From Thermus albus (GTDB lineage Bacteria > Deinococcota > Deinococci > Deinococcales > Thermaceae): DNA of 64,000 nucleotides. Each line of letters opens with the position of its first letter. Positions within the stretch are counted from its first letter, which is position 1. The stretch spans positions 186,001-250,000 of the forward strand of contig NZ_JAKTNR010000002.1 in NCBI RefSeq assembly GCF_022760855.1. The letters are read 5' to 3'. Under the pieces are notes generated by a model. That model was given only the letters and a program-made list of their open reading frames with translations, made no database searches and was not told the origin of the DNA. Positions 1 through 6,754 of this stretch are shown piece after piece. Position numbers and translations under genes: made by a program.

Positions 1-1
1 C

Positions 2-706
2 GCCGCCTTGGCTTACGGGACGGAACGGGTGCCCCGGGTGGACAAGATCGTGGGCCCGGGAAACGCCTACGTGGTGGCGGCCAAGCGGCAGGTCTATGGC
101 ACCGTGGGGATAGATGGCCTGGCAGGTCCCACGGAAACCCTCATCGTGGCCGATGGTTCCGCCTCGCCCAAGGTGCTTGCCGCGGATCTCCTGGCCCAGG
201 CGGAGCACGGTCCCGACTCCGAACCTTGGCTTCTCTCCCCGGACCGGGCCCTTTTGGAAAGGGTGGAGGCGGAGCTTTTCCGGCAGGTTCAGGACCTCCC
301 TCGGGCGGAGATCGCCAAAAGGGCCCTGGAGCGGGGGGGGTTGGTGCTTACCCAGGACCTCGAGGAGGCCTTTGCCCTAGCCAACCTCTACGCTCCCGAG
401 CACCTCTGCCTGGCCCTGGCGGACCCCCTTCCCTGGCTGGGGCGGGTACAGAATGCCGGGGGTGTCTTCCTGGGGGAGGGAAGCCCCGAGGCCTTGGGGG
501 ATTACATCGCCGGGCCCAGCCACGTGATGCCCACCTCGGGCACCGCCCGCTTCCAAGGGGGCTTGGCGGTGCGGGACTTCCTCAAGGTGATCCCGGTGAT
601 GGGCCTTTCTGAGGGAGCGGTGAAGGAGCTATCCGCCAAGGGGGCCCTTTTGGCCCGGGCCGAGGGCTTGGAGGCCCATGCCCGTTCCCTGGACTTGAGA
701 AAATGA
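2..706 (+). CDS. hisD: Histidinol dehydrogenase, C-terminal part (5' end outside window)
   Basis: Catalyses the last two steps of histidine synthesis, NAD-dependent oxidation of L-histidinol to L-histidine, in the cytoplasm as a zinc homodimer. The frame is open from base 2, so about 234 residues of the usual ~430 are seen. Family signatures are visible in order: [12 protein letters not shown] near the start, the [10 protein letters not shown] stretch, AQAEHGPDS (Gln/His zinc ligands), YAPEHL with the catalytic Glu-His pair, and [14 protein letters not shown] with the Asp and a further His. The stop codon overlaps the next start (ATGA at 703-706), so the two genes are translationally coupled. 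The window edge explains the truncation; nothing looks broken. Confidence 0.96.
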   Translation, partial: AALAYGTERVPRVDKIVGPGNAYVVAAKRQVYGTVGIDGLAGPTETLIVADGSASPKVLAADLLAQAEHGPDSEPWLLSPDRALLERVEAELFRQVQDLPRAEIAKRALERGGLVLTQDLEEAFALANLYAPEHLCLALADPLPWLGRVQNAGGVFLGEGSPEALGDYIAGPSHVMPTSGTARFQGGLAVRDFLKVIPVMGLSEGAVKELSAKGALLARAEGLEAHARSLDLRK

Positions 707-1500
707 AGCTTTTCCACGAGCTTTTGGGCCCATTGGAGCTTCCTGAACGCCCGGAGCGGATCGTAAGCCTAGCCCCCAACGTAACTGATGCCCTCTTTGT
801 CCTGGGCGTAGGGGAGCGGCTTGTGGGGCGAAGCGCCTTCTGCCACCGCCCGGCGGAGGTGCTTTCCCTGCCGGTCTTGGCCTCCTACACCAAAACCCGC
901 ACCGAGCTTCTTCGTAGCCTAAAGCCCGACCTGGTGCTTCTTTCCACCGGGGTGCAGCGGGAGCAGGCCTTCAGGCTAAAGGAGGAGGGGTTTCCCGTCT
1001 ACGCCCTGCCCTTGCCCTTAAGCCCCTACGGCATCCTGGAAAACCTCTCCACCTTGGGCCACCTTTTGGACCTGGAGGAGCGGGCCACGGAACTGGCCCA
1101 CGGGCTTTCCGAGCGGTATGGCCGCCTTAAGGGGCGGTTTGACCTCAAGGTTTACTTTGAAATGGACCTGGGCGGGCCCATCACCGTGGGCCGGGGGAGC
1201 TATATCGCCCAGGCCCTTTTGCACCTGGGGCTTAAGCCCATCTTCCTGGACGTGCCCCAGGCGTACTTTCCCCCTGACCTGGAAGAGGTCAGGCGCCGCG
1301 GGCCCGACCTTTTCGTCTACGAACCCAAGCCCTGGGGTAGGAATCCTTTGGATAAGGCCCGGGCCTTGATGGAGGAAAGAGGGTGGCACCTTCCCGTGGT
1401 GGCCACGGACGGGGACGAGCTGGCCCACTATGGACCCCTGTTCTTCGGCTTCTTGGAAAAGCTGGCCCAGAAGGTGGCGGAAACCTTAGGCGAAGATTAA
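703..1500 (+). CDS. BtuF-like helical-backbone metal/cobalamin binding protein, no signal peptide
   Basis: 265 residues with the fold signature of ABC-type periplasmic binding proteins for cobalamin, haem or siderophores: the N-terminal [19 protein letters not shown] segment, then [15 protein letters not shown], and a second lobe starting near residue 145. ATG at 703 overlaps the hisD stop. Unusual: the N-terminus ([17 protein letters not shown]) is neither a signal peptide nor a lipobox, and no permease or ATPase gene follows, so the protein is probably cytoplasmic or has a role other than classic uptake. The ligand cannot be deduced. Family assignment is fairly sure, function is not. Confidence 0.75.
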   Translation: MKLFHELLGPLELPERPERIVSLAPNVTDALFVLGVGERLVGRSAFCHRPAEVLSLPVLASYTKTRTELLRSLKPDLVLLSTGVQREQAFRLKEEGFPVYALPLPLSPYGILENLSTLGHLLDLEERATELAHGLSERYGRLKGRFDLKVYFEMDLGGPITVGRGSYIAQALLHLGLKPIFLDVPQAYFPPDLEEVRRRGPDLFVYEPKPWGRNPLDKARALMEERGWHLPVVATDGDELAHYGPLFFGFLEKLAQKVAETLGED

Positions 1501-1522
1501 GAAAGGCCTGGCCCTATCCAGG

Positions 1523-1528
1523 TAAAGT
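1523..1528 (+). promoter_or_regulatory. -10 box (TAAAGT) of a probably leaderless transcript
   Basis: TAAAGT lies 7 bases before the ATG at 1536, the spacing expected if transcription starts at the start codon. No convincing -35 hexamer at 16-18 bp. Confidence 0.5.
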
Positions 1529-1535
1529 AGGGAGC

Positions 1536-2846
1536 ATGAAGCGGGCTTTATTTCTCGCACTTCTCAGCGCCACGACCATCCTCCTCACCGCCTGTCCCCA
1601 AACGGTACCGCCGCCCCCCGTAAATCCCGCGGAATGCCCCGTGGGAACCTTGCAGGTTCAAGGAGATGAGCCTTTACGGCTTCAGGGTTTGGGCCAGTTT
1701 GCTGGAGAGTACGTGCCCGGTGAACTATTGGTGCTACCAAAGCCAGGGCTTAGCCTCCAGACCTTAAAGGCTAAGGGTGCGGATTTTCAAGAGGCTTTAC
1801 CCTGGGGCCTTATCCGGGTGAAGGTGCCTCCTGGTCAGGAAAAGGCCCGGGCTCAGGCGCTTCTTCGGGCTGGAGCGCAGTATGTGCAACCTAACTTTGT
1901 CTATCGTGCCTTGCGGGCGCCTAACGATCCTTTGTATGTGGTTTATCAAAAAGCCTACTTGGACGGTTTGGTACACCTCGAGGCGGCCTGGGACCAGAGC
2001 ACGGGCCGAGGTTGCCCACCCCTGATTGCGGTCTTGGACACAGGCATTCTTTCCCATGGAGATGTACAGGCGAGCCTTTACCTTCCCCAAGGGGTAAAGC
2101 TAGACGTAGCCGATGATGACCCAGACCCCACGGACCGAACTTCGGATGGGCAGGGGGTTCATGGGCATGGCCTCAAGGTAGCCAGCGTATTAGGTGCGGA
2201 TACCAATAATGGCAAAGGCATGGCTGGGGTTACGTGGGGCAGGTATCTGGTCCCCATAAAAGTATTCAAAGATGGGGCGGAGACTACCTCCACGGCAGAC
2301 ATTGCGAAAGGGGTAGACCTGGCCAAGACGTTGGGGGCCAAGGTGATCAATCTGTCCTTGGGTGCCAGGGGCGTTGATGACCCAACCTTAGAAAACGCAA
2401 TCTTTCAAGCGCGAGCTAGCGGGGCTGTGGTGGTGGCGGCTTCGGGGAACGATGGGGGCTATGGGGTGCTTTTCCCGGGGAACTTACCTACGGTCATCGC
2501 CGTAGGAGCGGTGGACTCCACCAAAAACCGAGCTAGTTTTTCCACGTATGGCCCGGAGCTAGACCTGATGGCCCCAGGGGTGGGCGTGCTCGTTGCTGAC
2601 GAAAGCGGGGGTTATGCTTCGGGTGATGGCACCTCCTTTGCCAGCCCCGTGGTGGCGGGGGTAGTGGCCCTTTACATGAGCAAGTACGCCAGCGAGCGGA
2701 AGAACTGGCCTACCCCGAATCAGGTCTACCAGTGTCTAACGGGCACCGCGGAGGACCTCGGCATCCCTGGCCGGGACGACGAGTATGGCTTCGGCCTTGT
2801 CCGCGCCGACCGGGTGATGACGGACACCACCTACTGCTTCCCCTAA
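1536..2846 (+). CDS. Subtilisin-family (S8) serine protease, lipoprotein
   Basis: 436-residue exported subtilase. The N-terminus has a lipoprotein signal peptide (hydrophobic stretch then LTAC, Cys at about residue 20), a proline-rich spacer, a propeptide-like region (GEYVPGELLVLPKPG to QPNFVYRAL, about residues 55-125) and the catalytic domain with Asp168 (AVLDTGI), His209 (VHGHG), the oxyanion Asn in AASGNDG and Ser367 (GDGTSFASP). All catalytic residues are present, so it should be active, anchored in a membrane and facing outward. ATG at 1536 is chosen because the signal peptide begins there and a -10 box sits 7 bases upstream; the frame extends further upstream without a plausible start. 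Third-codon positions look less GC-biased than in the neighbours, which may mean recent acquisition. Confidence 0.9.
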   Translation: MKRALFLALLSATTILLTACPQTVPPPPVNPAECPVGTLQVQGDEPLRLQGLGQFAGEYVPGELLVLPKPGLSLQTLKAKGADFQEALPWGLIRVKVPPGQEKARAQALLRAGAQYVQPNFVYRALRAPNDPLYVVYQKAYLDGLVHLEAAWDQSTGRGCPPLIAVLDTGILSHGDVQASLYLPQGVKLDVADDDPDPTDRTSDGQGVHGHGLKVASVLGADTNNGKGMAGVTWGRYLVPIKVFKDGAETTSTADIAKGVDLAKTLGAKVINLSLGARGVDDPTLENAIFQARASGAVVVAASGNDGGYGVLFPGNLPTVIAVGAVDSTKNRASFSTYGPELDLMAPGVGVLVADESGGYASGDGTSFASPVVAGVVALYMSKYASERKNWPTPNQVYQCLTGTAEDLGIPGRDDEYGFGLVRADRVMTDTTYCFP

Positions 2847-2867
2847 TCCGCCTCACCTCCTAAGGCG

Positions 2868-2873
2868 TAGACT
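2868..2873 (+). promoter_or_regulatory. -10 box (TAGACT) before the LCP gene
   Basis: TAGACT is 8 bases upstream of the GTG at 2882, fitting a leaderless mRNA. No clear -35 element. Confidence 0.45.
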
Positions 2874-2881
2874 GGGCTTTT

Positions 2882-4036
2882 GTGCGGCGGTTTTTCCTCC
2901 CCTTTCTTGCCCTCCTTCTGGTGGGGCTAGGCCTTTGGGCCTATCCCCTTTTGGGCCCTTTGCTGCGGCAGGGGGCCCTTCCGGCCCCGGAGGGGCTTAA
3001 GGCCCCCTTGACGGTGCTGGTCTATGGGTCTAGCCCAGAGTATGTGGGTTACCACAAACGGGCTCCCGAGCGCTTCCGGGGCCTGGCGGACACCATCCTC
3101 TTGGTGCGCTTAGACCCTGCGGCCCACCGGGTGGTGGTCCTTTCCATACCCCGGGATGTCTGGGTGAACCTCCCCGGCTACGGTTGGCGCAAGGTGAATG
3201 CGGCAAGCCCTTTGGGAGGGCCGGATCTCATGAAAGAGGCGGTGGCCCGCATCACCGGGGTGCGACCGGACCGGTATGTGGTGGTGAGCACAGAGGCCTT
3301 GCGCCGGGGGGTGGATGCCCTAGGGGGGGTTAGGGTGTGCGTGGAAAAGCCCATGCGCTACCGGGATACCGCCGCCGGGCTGGATATCAACCTGGAACCC
3401 GGCTGCCAGGTGCTGAACGGGGAGAAGGCGGAAGGCTACCTCCGCTTCCGGAAGGACGCCTTGGGGGATATCGGCCGCATCCAGCGTCAGCAGGCCTTTT
3501 TTCACGCTCTTAAGGAACAGGCGCTATCCCCTTCCGGCCTTCTTCGCCTGCCCAGGGCGGTGGCGGCGGTGGAGCCTTACTTCCAAACCGACCTCACCCG
3601 TGAGGAAAGGGGGGCCATCTTGGGGTTCGCCCTGAAGGGGCCTGAACTGGTGAGCCTGCTTCTTCCCGGAAGCTTTGGCGGGGGGGGCTGGGCGGTGGAC
3701 CGCCGAGCCTTGGAGGAGCTTCTAGCCACCTATTTCTTTGGGGACGGGAAGGCGGCTGTGCCGGAGTTGGCGGGGAAGCGGGTGGCTCTGGTCTACGGCC
3801 CAGGCCAGGAGGCCTTGGCGGAAAAGGTGAGGGAAAGGCTCCATGCCCTGGGCCTTCGGGTCATCCTGCACCCTGTGGACCTGAAACCCGGGCGCACCGA
3901 GGTGCTGGAAAACGGCCCTGGGGTCTTGGCCAGGAGCCTAGGGGAGGCGCTGGGGGTCCCTTACCGCATCTCGGGGGAGGCCGTCTTGGGGGCGGATCTC
4001 ACCTTGCGCCTTGGCGAGGAGGCGCCCTTTTTGTAG
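2882..4036 (+). CDS. LytR-CpsA-Psr (LCP) family cell-envelope protein
   Basis: 384 residues, GTG start. One N-terminal membrane helix (FFLPFLALLLVGLGLWAYPLL) is followed by an LCP catalytic domain containing DTILLVRLDP, VVLSIPRDVWV and the arginine-rich RKDALGDIGRIQRQQ motif that binds the pyrophosphate of the polyprenyl-linked donor. A C-terminal LytR_C-type domain (VALVYGPGQEALAEKV, about residues 295-384) completes it. LCP proteins transfer secondary polymers from a lipid carrier to peptidoglycan on the outer face of the cytoplasmic membrane; in Thermus this could serve secondary cell-wall polysaccharides that anchor the S-layer (inference). A tRNA gene begins 14 bases after the stop and its likely promoter lies inside the end of this gene. 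Confidence 0.88.
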   Translation: MRRFFLPFLALLLVGLGLWAYPLLGPLLRQGALPAPEGLKAPLTVLVYGSSPEYVGYHKRAPERFRGLADTILLVRLDPAAHRVVVLSIPRDVWVNLPGYGWRKVNAASPLGGPDLMKEAVARITGVRPDRYVVVSTEALRRGVDALGGVRVCVEKPMRYRDTAAGLDINLEPGCQVLNGEKAEGYLRFRKDALGDIGRIQRQQAFFHALKEQALSPSGLLRLPRAVAAVEPYFQTDLTREERGAILGFALKGPELVSLLLPGSFGGGGWAVDRRALEELLATYFFGDGKAAVPELAGKRVALVYGPGQEALAEKVRERLHALGLRVILHPVDLKPGRTEVLENGPGVLARSLGEALGVPYRISGEAVLGADLTLRLGEEAPFL

Positions 4037-4039
4037 GAT
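4011..4039 (+). promoter_or_regulatory. Candidate promoter of tRNA-Leu inside the LCP gene end
   Basis: TTGGCG (4011-4016), a 17-bp spacer, then TAGGAT (4034-4039). The -10 box contains the TAG stop of the LCP gene. Predicted transcription start near 4046, five bases before the mature tRNA 5' end. Confidence 0.45.
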
Positions 4040-4050
4040 GGAAAGCGCCC

Positions 4051-4138
4051 GCCGGGGTGGCGGAACGGTAGACGCTGCGGACTTAAAATCCGCTGGGGGG
4101 TTACCCCCGTACGGGTTCGAGTCCCGTCCCCGGCACCA
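4051..4138 (+). tRNA. tRNA-Leu (anticodon UAA), CCA encoded
   Basis: Acceptor strands GCCGGGG (4051-4057) and CCCCGGC (4128-4134) pair perfectly, followed by the discriminator A and an encoded CCA (4136-4138). The anticodon stem GCGGA/TCCGC (4077-4081/4089-4093) closes a 7-base loop with anticodon TAA at 4084-4086, reading UUA and UUG leucine codons. A long variable arm (GGGGGG..CCCCC) marks a class II tRNA, and the T arm ACGGG-TTCGAGT-CCCGT is canonical. Confidence 0.97.
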
Positions 4139-4142
4139 AAGG

Positions 4143-4171
4143 CCCCAGGACTTCCTGGGGTTTGTGTTTTT
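4143..4171 (+). terminator. Rho-independent terminator after tRNA-Leu
   Basis: A compact hairpin CCCCAGGA/TCCTGGGG (4143-4160) is followed by a T-rich tract (TTTGTGTTTTT). It begins five bases after the CCA end and separates the tRNA from the next gene. Confidence 0.8.
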
Positions 4172-4178
4172 CCCTTGC

Positions 4179-4184
4179 TATGCT
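4179..4184 (+). promoter_or_regulatory. -10 box (TATGCT) before the nuclease fusion gene
   Basis: TATGCT lies 7 bases before an in-frame GTG at 4192, immediately downstream of the tRNA terminator. This supports a fresh leaderless transcript. No good -35 match. Confidence 0.45.
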
Positions 4185-4191
4185 AAGGCCC

Positions 4192-5277
4192 GTGGGCGTT
4201 CTCACCCGCTACTTGGAAAAGACCATGGCCCAGGCCCGCTATGATCTCGTGGGCCCAGGAAGGTTTGTGGCGGAGTTGCCCGAGCTTGGGCTAAAGGTGG
4301 AGGCGGAGCATCTGGAAGCGGCCCGCAAGGGGCTTCAGGAAGCCTTGGAGGCTTGGCTTTTGGATGCCTTGCGGGCCGGTATTACTCCCCCGGGCCTCGA
4401 GGGGGAGGACCCTCTGCGGGCCCGCTTCTTCTCTTTGGCCGGGGAGATGTGGCGCCTTTTGCAGGAGGGTTCTCAGGCGGCAGACGCTGGGGGAAGGGCT
4501 TCGGGGCGCATGGCGGAGGTGCAAAAGGCCAAGGAGCCCGCAAGGCCAGCCCCGGCCAAAGCTTCCTTGGAGGATTGGCTTAAGGGCCTGGGCATCCAGG
4601 TGGTGAAAAAACCCCAGGAGGACGAGGAGAAGGAGAAGGTCCTGACCCGCCTGGCCCTTTTCTTGGGGGACCGGTACGCCAGTTTGGATAAGCTGTATGA
4701 GCGCCTAAAACAGAGCCTTTCCACCAAGCGCCAGTTTGAGCTTTCCCTTTCCGAGGCTTCCCAGGAGGAGATCGCCAACTCCACCCAGTTCTGCACCATG
4801 CTCAAGCAGTACGCCCTTCTCACCTCCTACCACTACAAAAGCGAGGATCGCCGCATCCGGGCCAAGGCCAGCACGGAGGGCTGGGTGCAAAACTTTCTCA
4901 CCGGGGGCTGGTTGGAACGGTATGTGGCGGAAAAACTGCGCAAGTTTCTGCGCTCCAAAAACCTTCCCCATGAGGTGGCCATGGGCTACCAGGTGGTCCT
5001 CCCCAATGGGGATGCCATGGAGCTGGACGTGTTGGTAAGGGTGGGGGAGCGGGTGTACTGGTTTGAGGCCAAGACCGGGGACTTCCAAGCCCATATCGCC
5101 AAGTATGGGGGCCTGAAAAAGGTCCTGGGGCTTTCGGCCAAGGAGAGCTTCCTGGTGCTCTTGGGTATGGATAAGGCCCGGGCCAAGGAGCTTTCCGCCC
5201 TCCACGGGCTTACGGTGGTCAACCAGGCGAACTTCCTAGATATTTTCCAGGAGGTTTTGGAGGGCAATGCTGCGTAA
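4192..5277 (+). CDS. HicB-like N-terminal domain fused to a Card1/DUF1887-like PD-(D/E)XK nuclease
   Basis: 361 residues from GTG 4192 (ATG 4225 is an alternative). Residues about 13-60 (YDLVGPGRFVAELPELGL, then a helix with EAARKGLQEALEAWLLDAL) resemble the HicB antitoxin-type partial RNase H fold. A charged linker follows, then a helical region (about 150-250), then a nuclease core: Asp279 in MELDVLV and Glu292-Ala-Lys294 in WFEAKTG form a PD-(D/E)XK site. The lysine-rich segment after it (AKYGGLKKVLGL, then a strand ending SFLVLLGMD) matches the layout of Card1/Can2 nuclease domains, but no CARF domain is present. murJ starts before this gene's stop (11-bp overlap), so they are co-transcribed. 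Substrate unknown; DNA or RNA cleavage is inferred from the active site only. Confidence 0.65.
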   Translation: MGVLTRYLEKTMAQARYDLVGPGRFVAELPELGLKVEAEHLEAARKGLQEALEAWLLDALRAGITPPGLEGEDPLRARFFSLAGEMWRLLQEGSQAADAGGRASGRMAEVQKAKEPARPAPAKASLEDWLKGLGIQVVKKPQEDEEKEKVLTRLALFLGDRYASLDKLYERLKQSLSTKRQFELSLSEASQEEIANSTQFCTMLKQYALLTSYHYKSEDRRIRAKASTEGWVQNFLTGGWLERYVAEKLRKFLRSKNLPHEVAMGYQVVLPNGDAMELDVLVRVGERVYWFEAKTGDFQAHIAKYGGLKKVLGLSAKESFLVLLGMDKARAKELSALHGLTVVNQANFLDIFQEVLEGNAA

Positions 5278-6754
5278 GGTCCTCCTGGTCATGGGGGGTA
5301 CCCTGGCCTCGAGGGTCCTGGGCCTTCTTAGGCAGGCGGTCTTCAACGCCCTGTATCCCGATGTTTTGAAGGACGCCTTCAACGTGGCCTACCGGGTGCC
5401 CAACCTCCTTCGGGAGCTTTTGGCCGAGGGGGCGGTGCAAAACGCCCTCATCCCCCTCCTTAAGGGCCTTCCCCCGGAGGAGGCAAAGGCCTTTGCTCGC
5501 CGTTTCGGGGCCTTTCTTCTGGGGGTTAATCTCCTGGTCCTAGGTCTAGGCTACCTCCTGGCCCCCTTTTTGGTGGACCTCCTGGTGGCCGGGGAAAGCC
5601 ACCTCAGGGAAGGGGAGGGCTTGGAGCAGGTGGTTTACCTCACCCGGCTCCTTCTGCCCTTCCTCCTGGGGATCTCCATGGCCGCTTTGTTTTCTGCCCT
5701 CCTCCAGGCGGAGGAGCGCTTTCTGCCCTATGCCTTGGGCCCCGTGGCCTTCAACCTGGTGGCCATCGGCCTCATGGCCCTTTTTCCGGGGGACCCTACC
5801 TTTTTGGGCCTCTCCGTGGCCCTGGGAGGCCTGGTCCAAGCCCTGGTGCAGGTCCCCTTTCTGAGGGGCTACGCCCTGGAGTGGCGCTGGCACCAGGCCT
5901 TTGTTCCGGCCCTCATGCGCATGGGTCCCTTTGCCTTCACCACCTCCCTCAGGCAGTTTTTAAACCTGGTCCTGACCCATATCCTCACCCGCTATCCCCC
6001 GGCGGCGGTCACCGGGTTTTACAACGCCGAGGTGGTCTTCCAGATGGTGCTGGGGCTTTTCGCCACCTCGCCGGCCATCGCCCTCTTTCCCCGGATGAGC
6101 GCCCTAAAGGGGGAGGCCCTGGCCCGCTTCCTCCTAGGTCCCTTAAGGAGGCTTACCCTGCTTTTGTCCCTACTGGGAGGGCTTCTTAGCGGCCAGGCTT
6201 CCTTCGTGGTGGTCCTTCTCTTTGGCCTTTTTGGTCCCCTTACCCCGGAGAACCGGACCTACAGCGCCTTGGTCCTCACCGCCTTGGGGTTTGCCGTGCT
6301 GCCCTGGGGGGTGAATACCCTGCTCCTTAGGGGGCTTTACGCCCTGGGGCGGATAAGGGAAGCGGTTTCCGCCAGCGCCCTTGTTTTTCTGGCCAATACC
6401 TTGGGGTACTGGCTCCTTAAGGATGCGGGCCTCTTCGCCCTTAACCTGGCCACGGCCCTGGCGGGGTACCTAGGGCTTTTCCTCTACCTCCGCCTTTTGG
6501 AACGGGAAGGGGTGGGGTTTCCATCCCTGCCCCCTTTTCTCCTCAAGGCCCTTTTTGCAGGGCTCGTGGCGGCCTTGCCCGGGTGGGTACTAACCCGGAT
6601 AAATCCGGTGGAAAGGGCTGGGGAAGCCCTCCTCCCCCTCCTTTTGGGGGGAGGGCTAGGCCTTGGGTCCTTTCTCTTGGCGGCTTGGGCCTTACGCCTT
6701 CCCCTCAGGGAACTCCTCGCCAAGCCTCCCTCAGGCGGAAATAGAGGGGTTTAA
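5267..6754 (+). CDS. murJ: Lipid II flippase MurJ (MviN)
   Basis: 495-residue polytopic membrane protein with about 14 hydrophobic helices. The start MLRKVLLVMGGTLASRVLGLLRQ is typical of MurJ/MviN, including the conserved Ser-Arg-x-x-Gly-x-x-Arg motif, followed by DAFNVAYRVPNLLRELLAEGAVQNALIPLL. It moves lipid II across the cytoplasmic membrane for peptidoglycan assembly. ATG 5267 overlaps the end of the nuclease-fusion gene. Its last 50 bp overlap the 3' end of the convergent gene on the other strand (6705-6754), leaving no room for a terminator. Confidence 0.93.
   Translation: MLRKVLLVMGGTLASRVLGLLRQAVFNALYPDVLKDAFNVAYRVPNLLRELLAEGAVQNALIPLLKGLPPEEAKAFARRFGAFLLGVNLLVLGLGYLLAPFLVDLLVAGESHLREGEGLEQVVYLTRLLLPFLLGISMAALFSALLQAEERFLPYALGPVAFNLVAIGLMALFPGDPTFLGLSVALGGLVQALVQVPFLRGYALEWRWHQAFVPALMRMGPFAFTTSLRQFLNLVLTHILTRYPPAAVTGFYNAEVVFQMVLGLFATSPAIALFPRMSALKGEALARFLLGPLRRLTLLLSLLGGLLSGQASFVVVLLFGLFGPLTPENRTYSALVLTALGFAVLPWGVNTLLLRGLYALGRIREAVSASALVFLANTLGYWLLKDAGLFALNLATALAGYLGLFLYLRLLEREGVGFPSLPPFLLKALFAGLVAALPGWVLTRINPVERAGEALLPLLLGGGLGLGSFLLAAWALRLPLRELLAKPPSGGNRGV

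Noticed and set aside
4191-5277. Assigning the nuclease fusion as a CRISPR accessory gene
   Set aside because: There is no CARF domain, cas gene or CRISPR array in the window; only the nuclease part resembles Card1/Can2.
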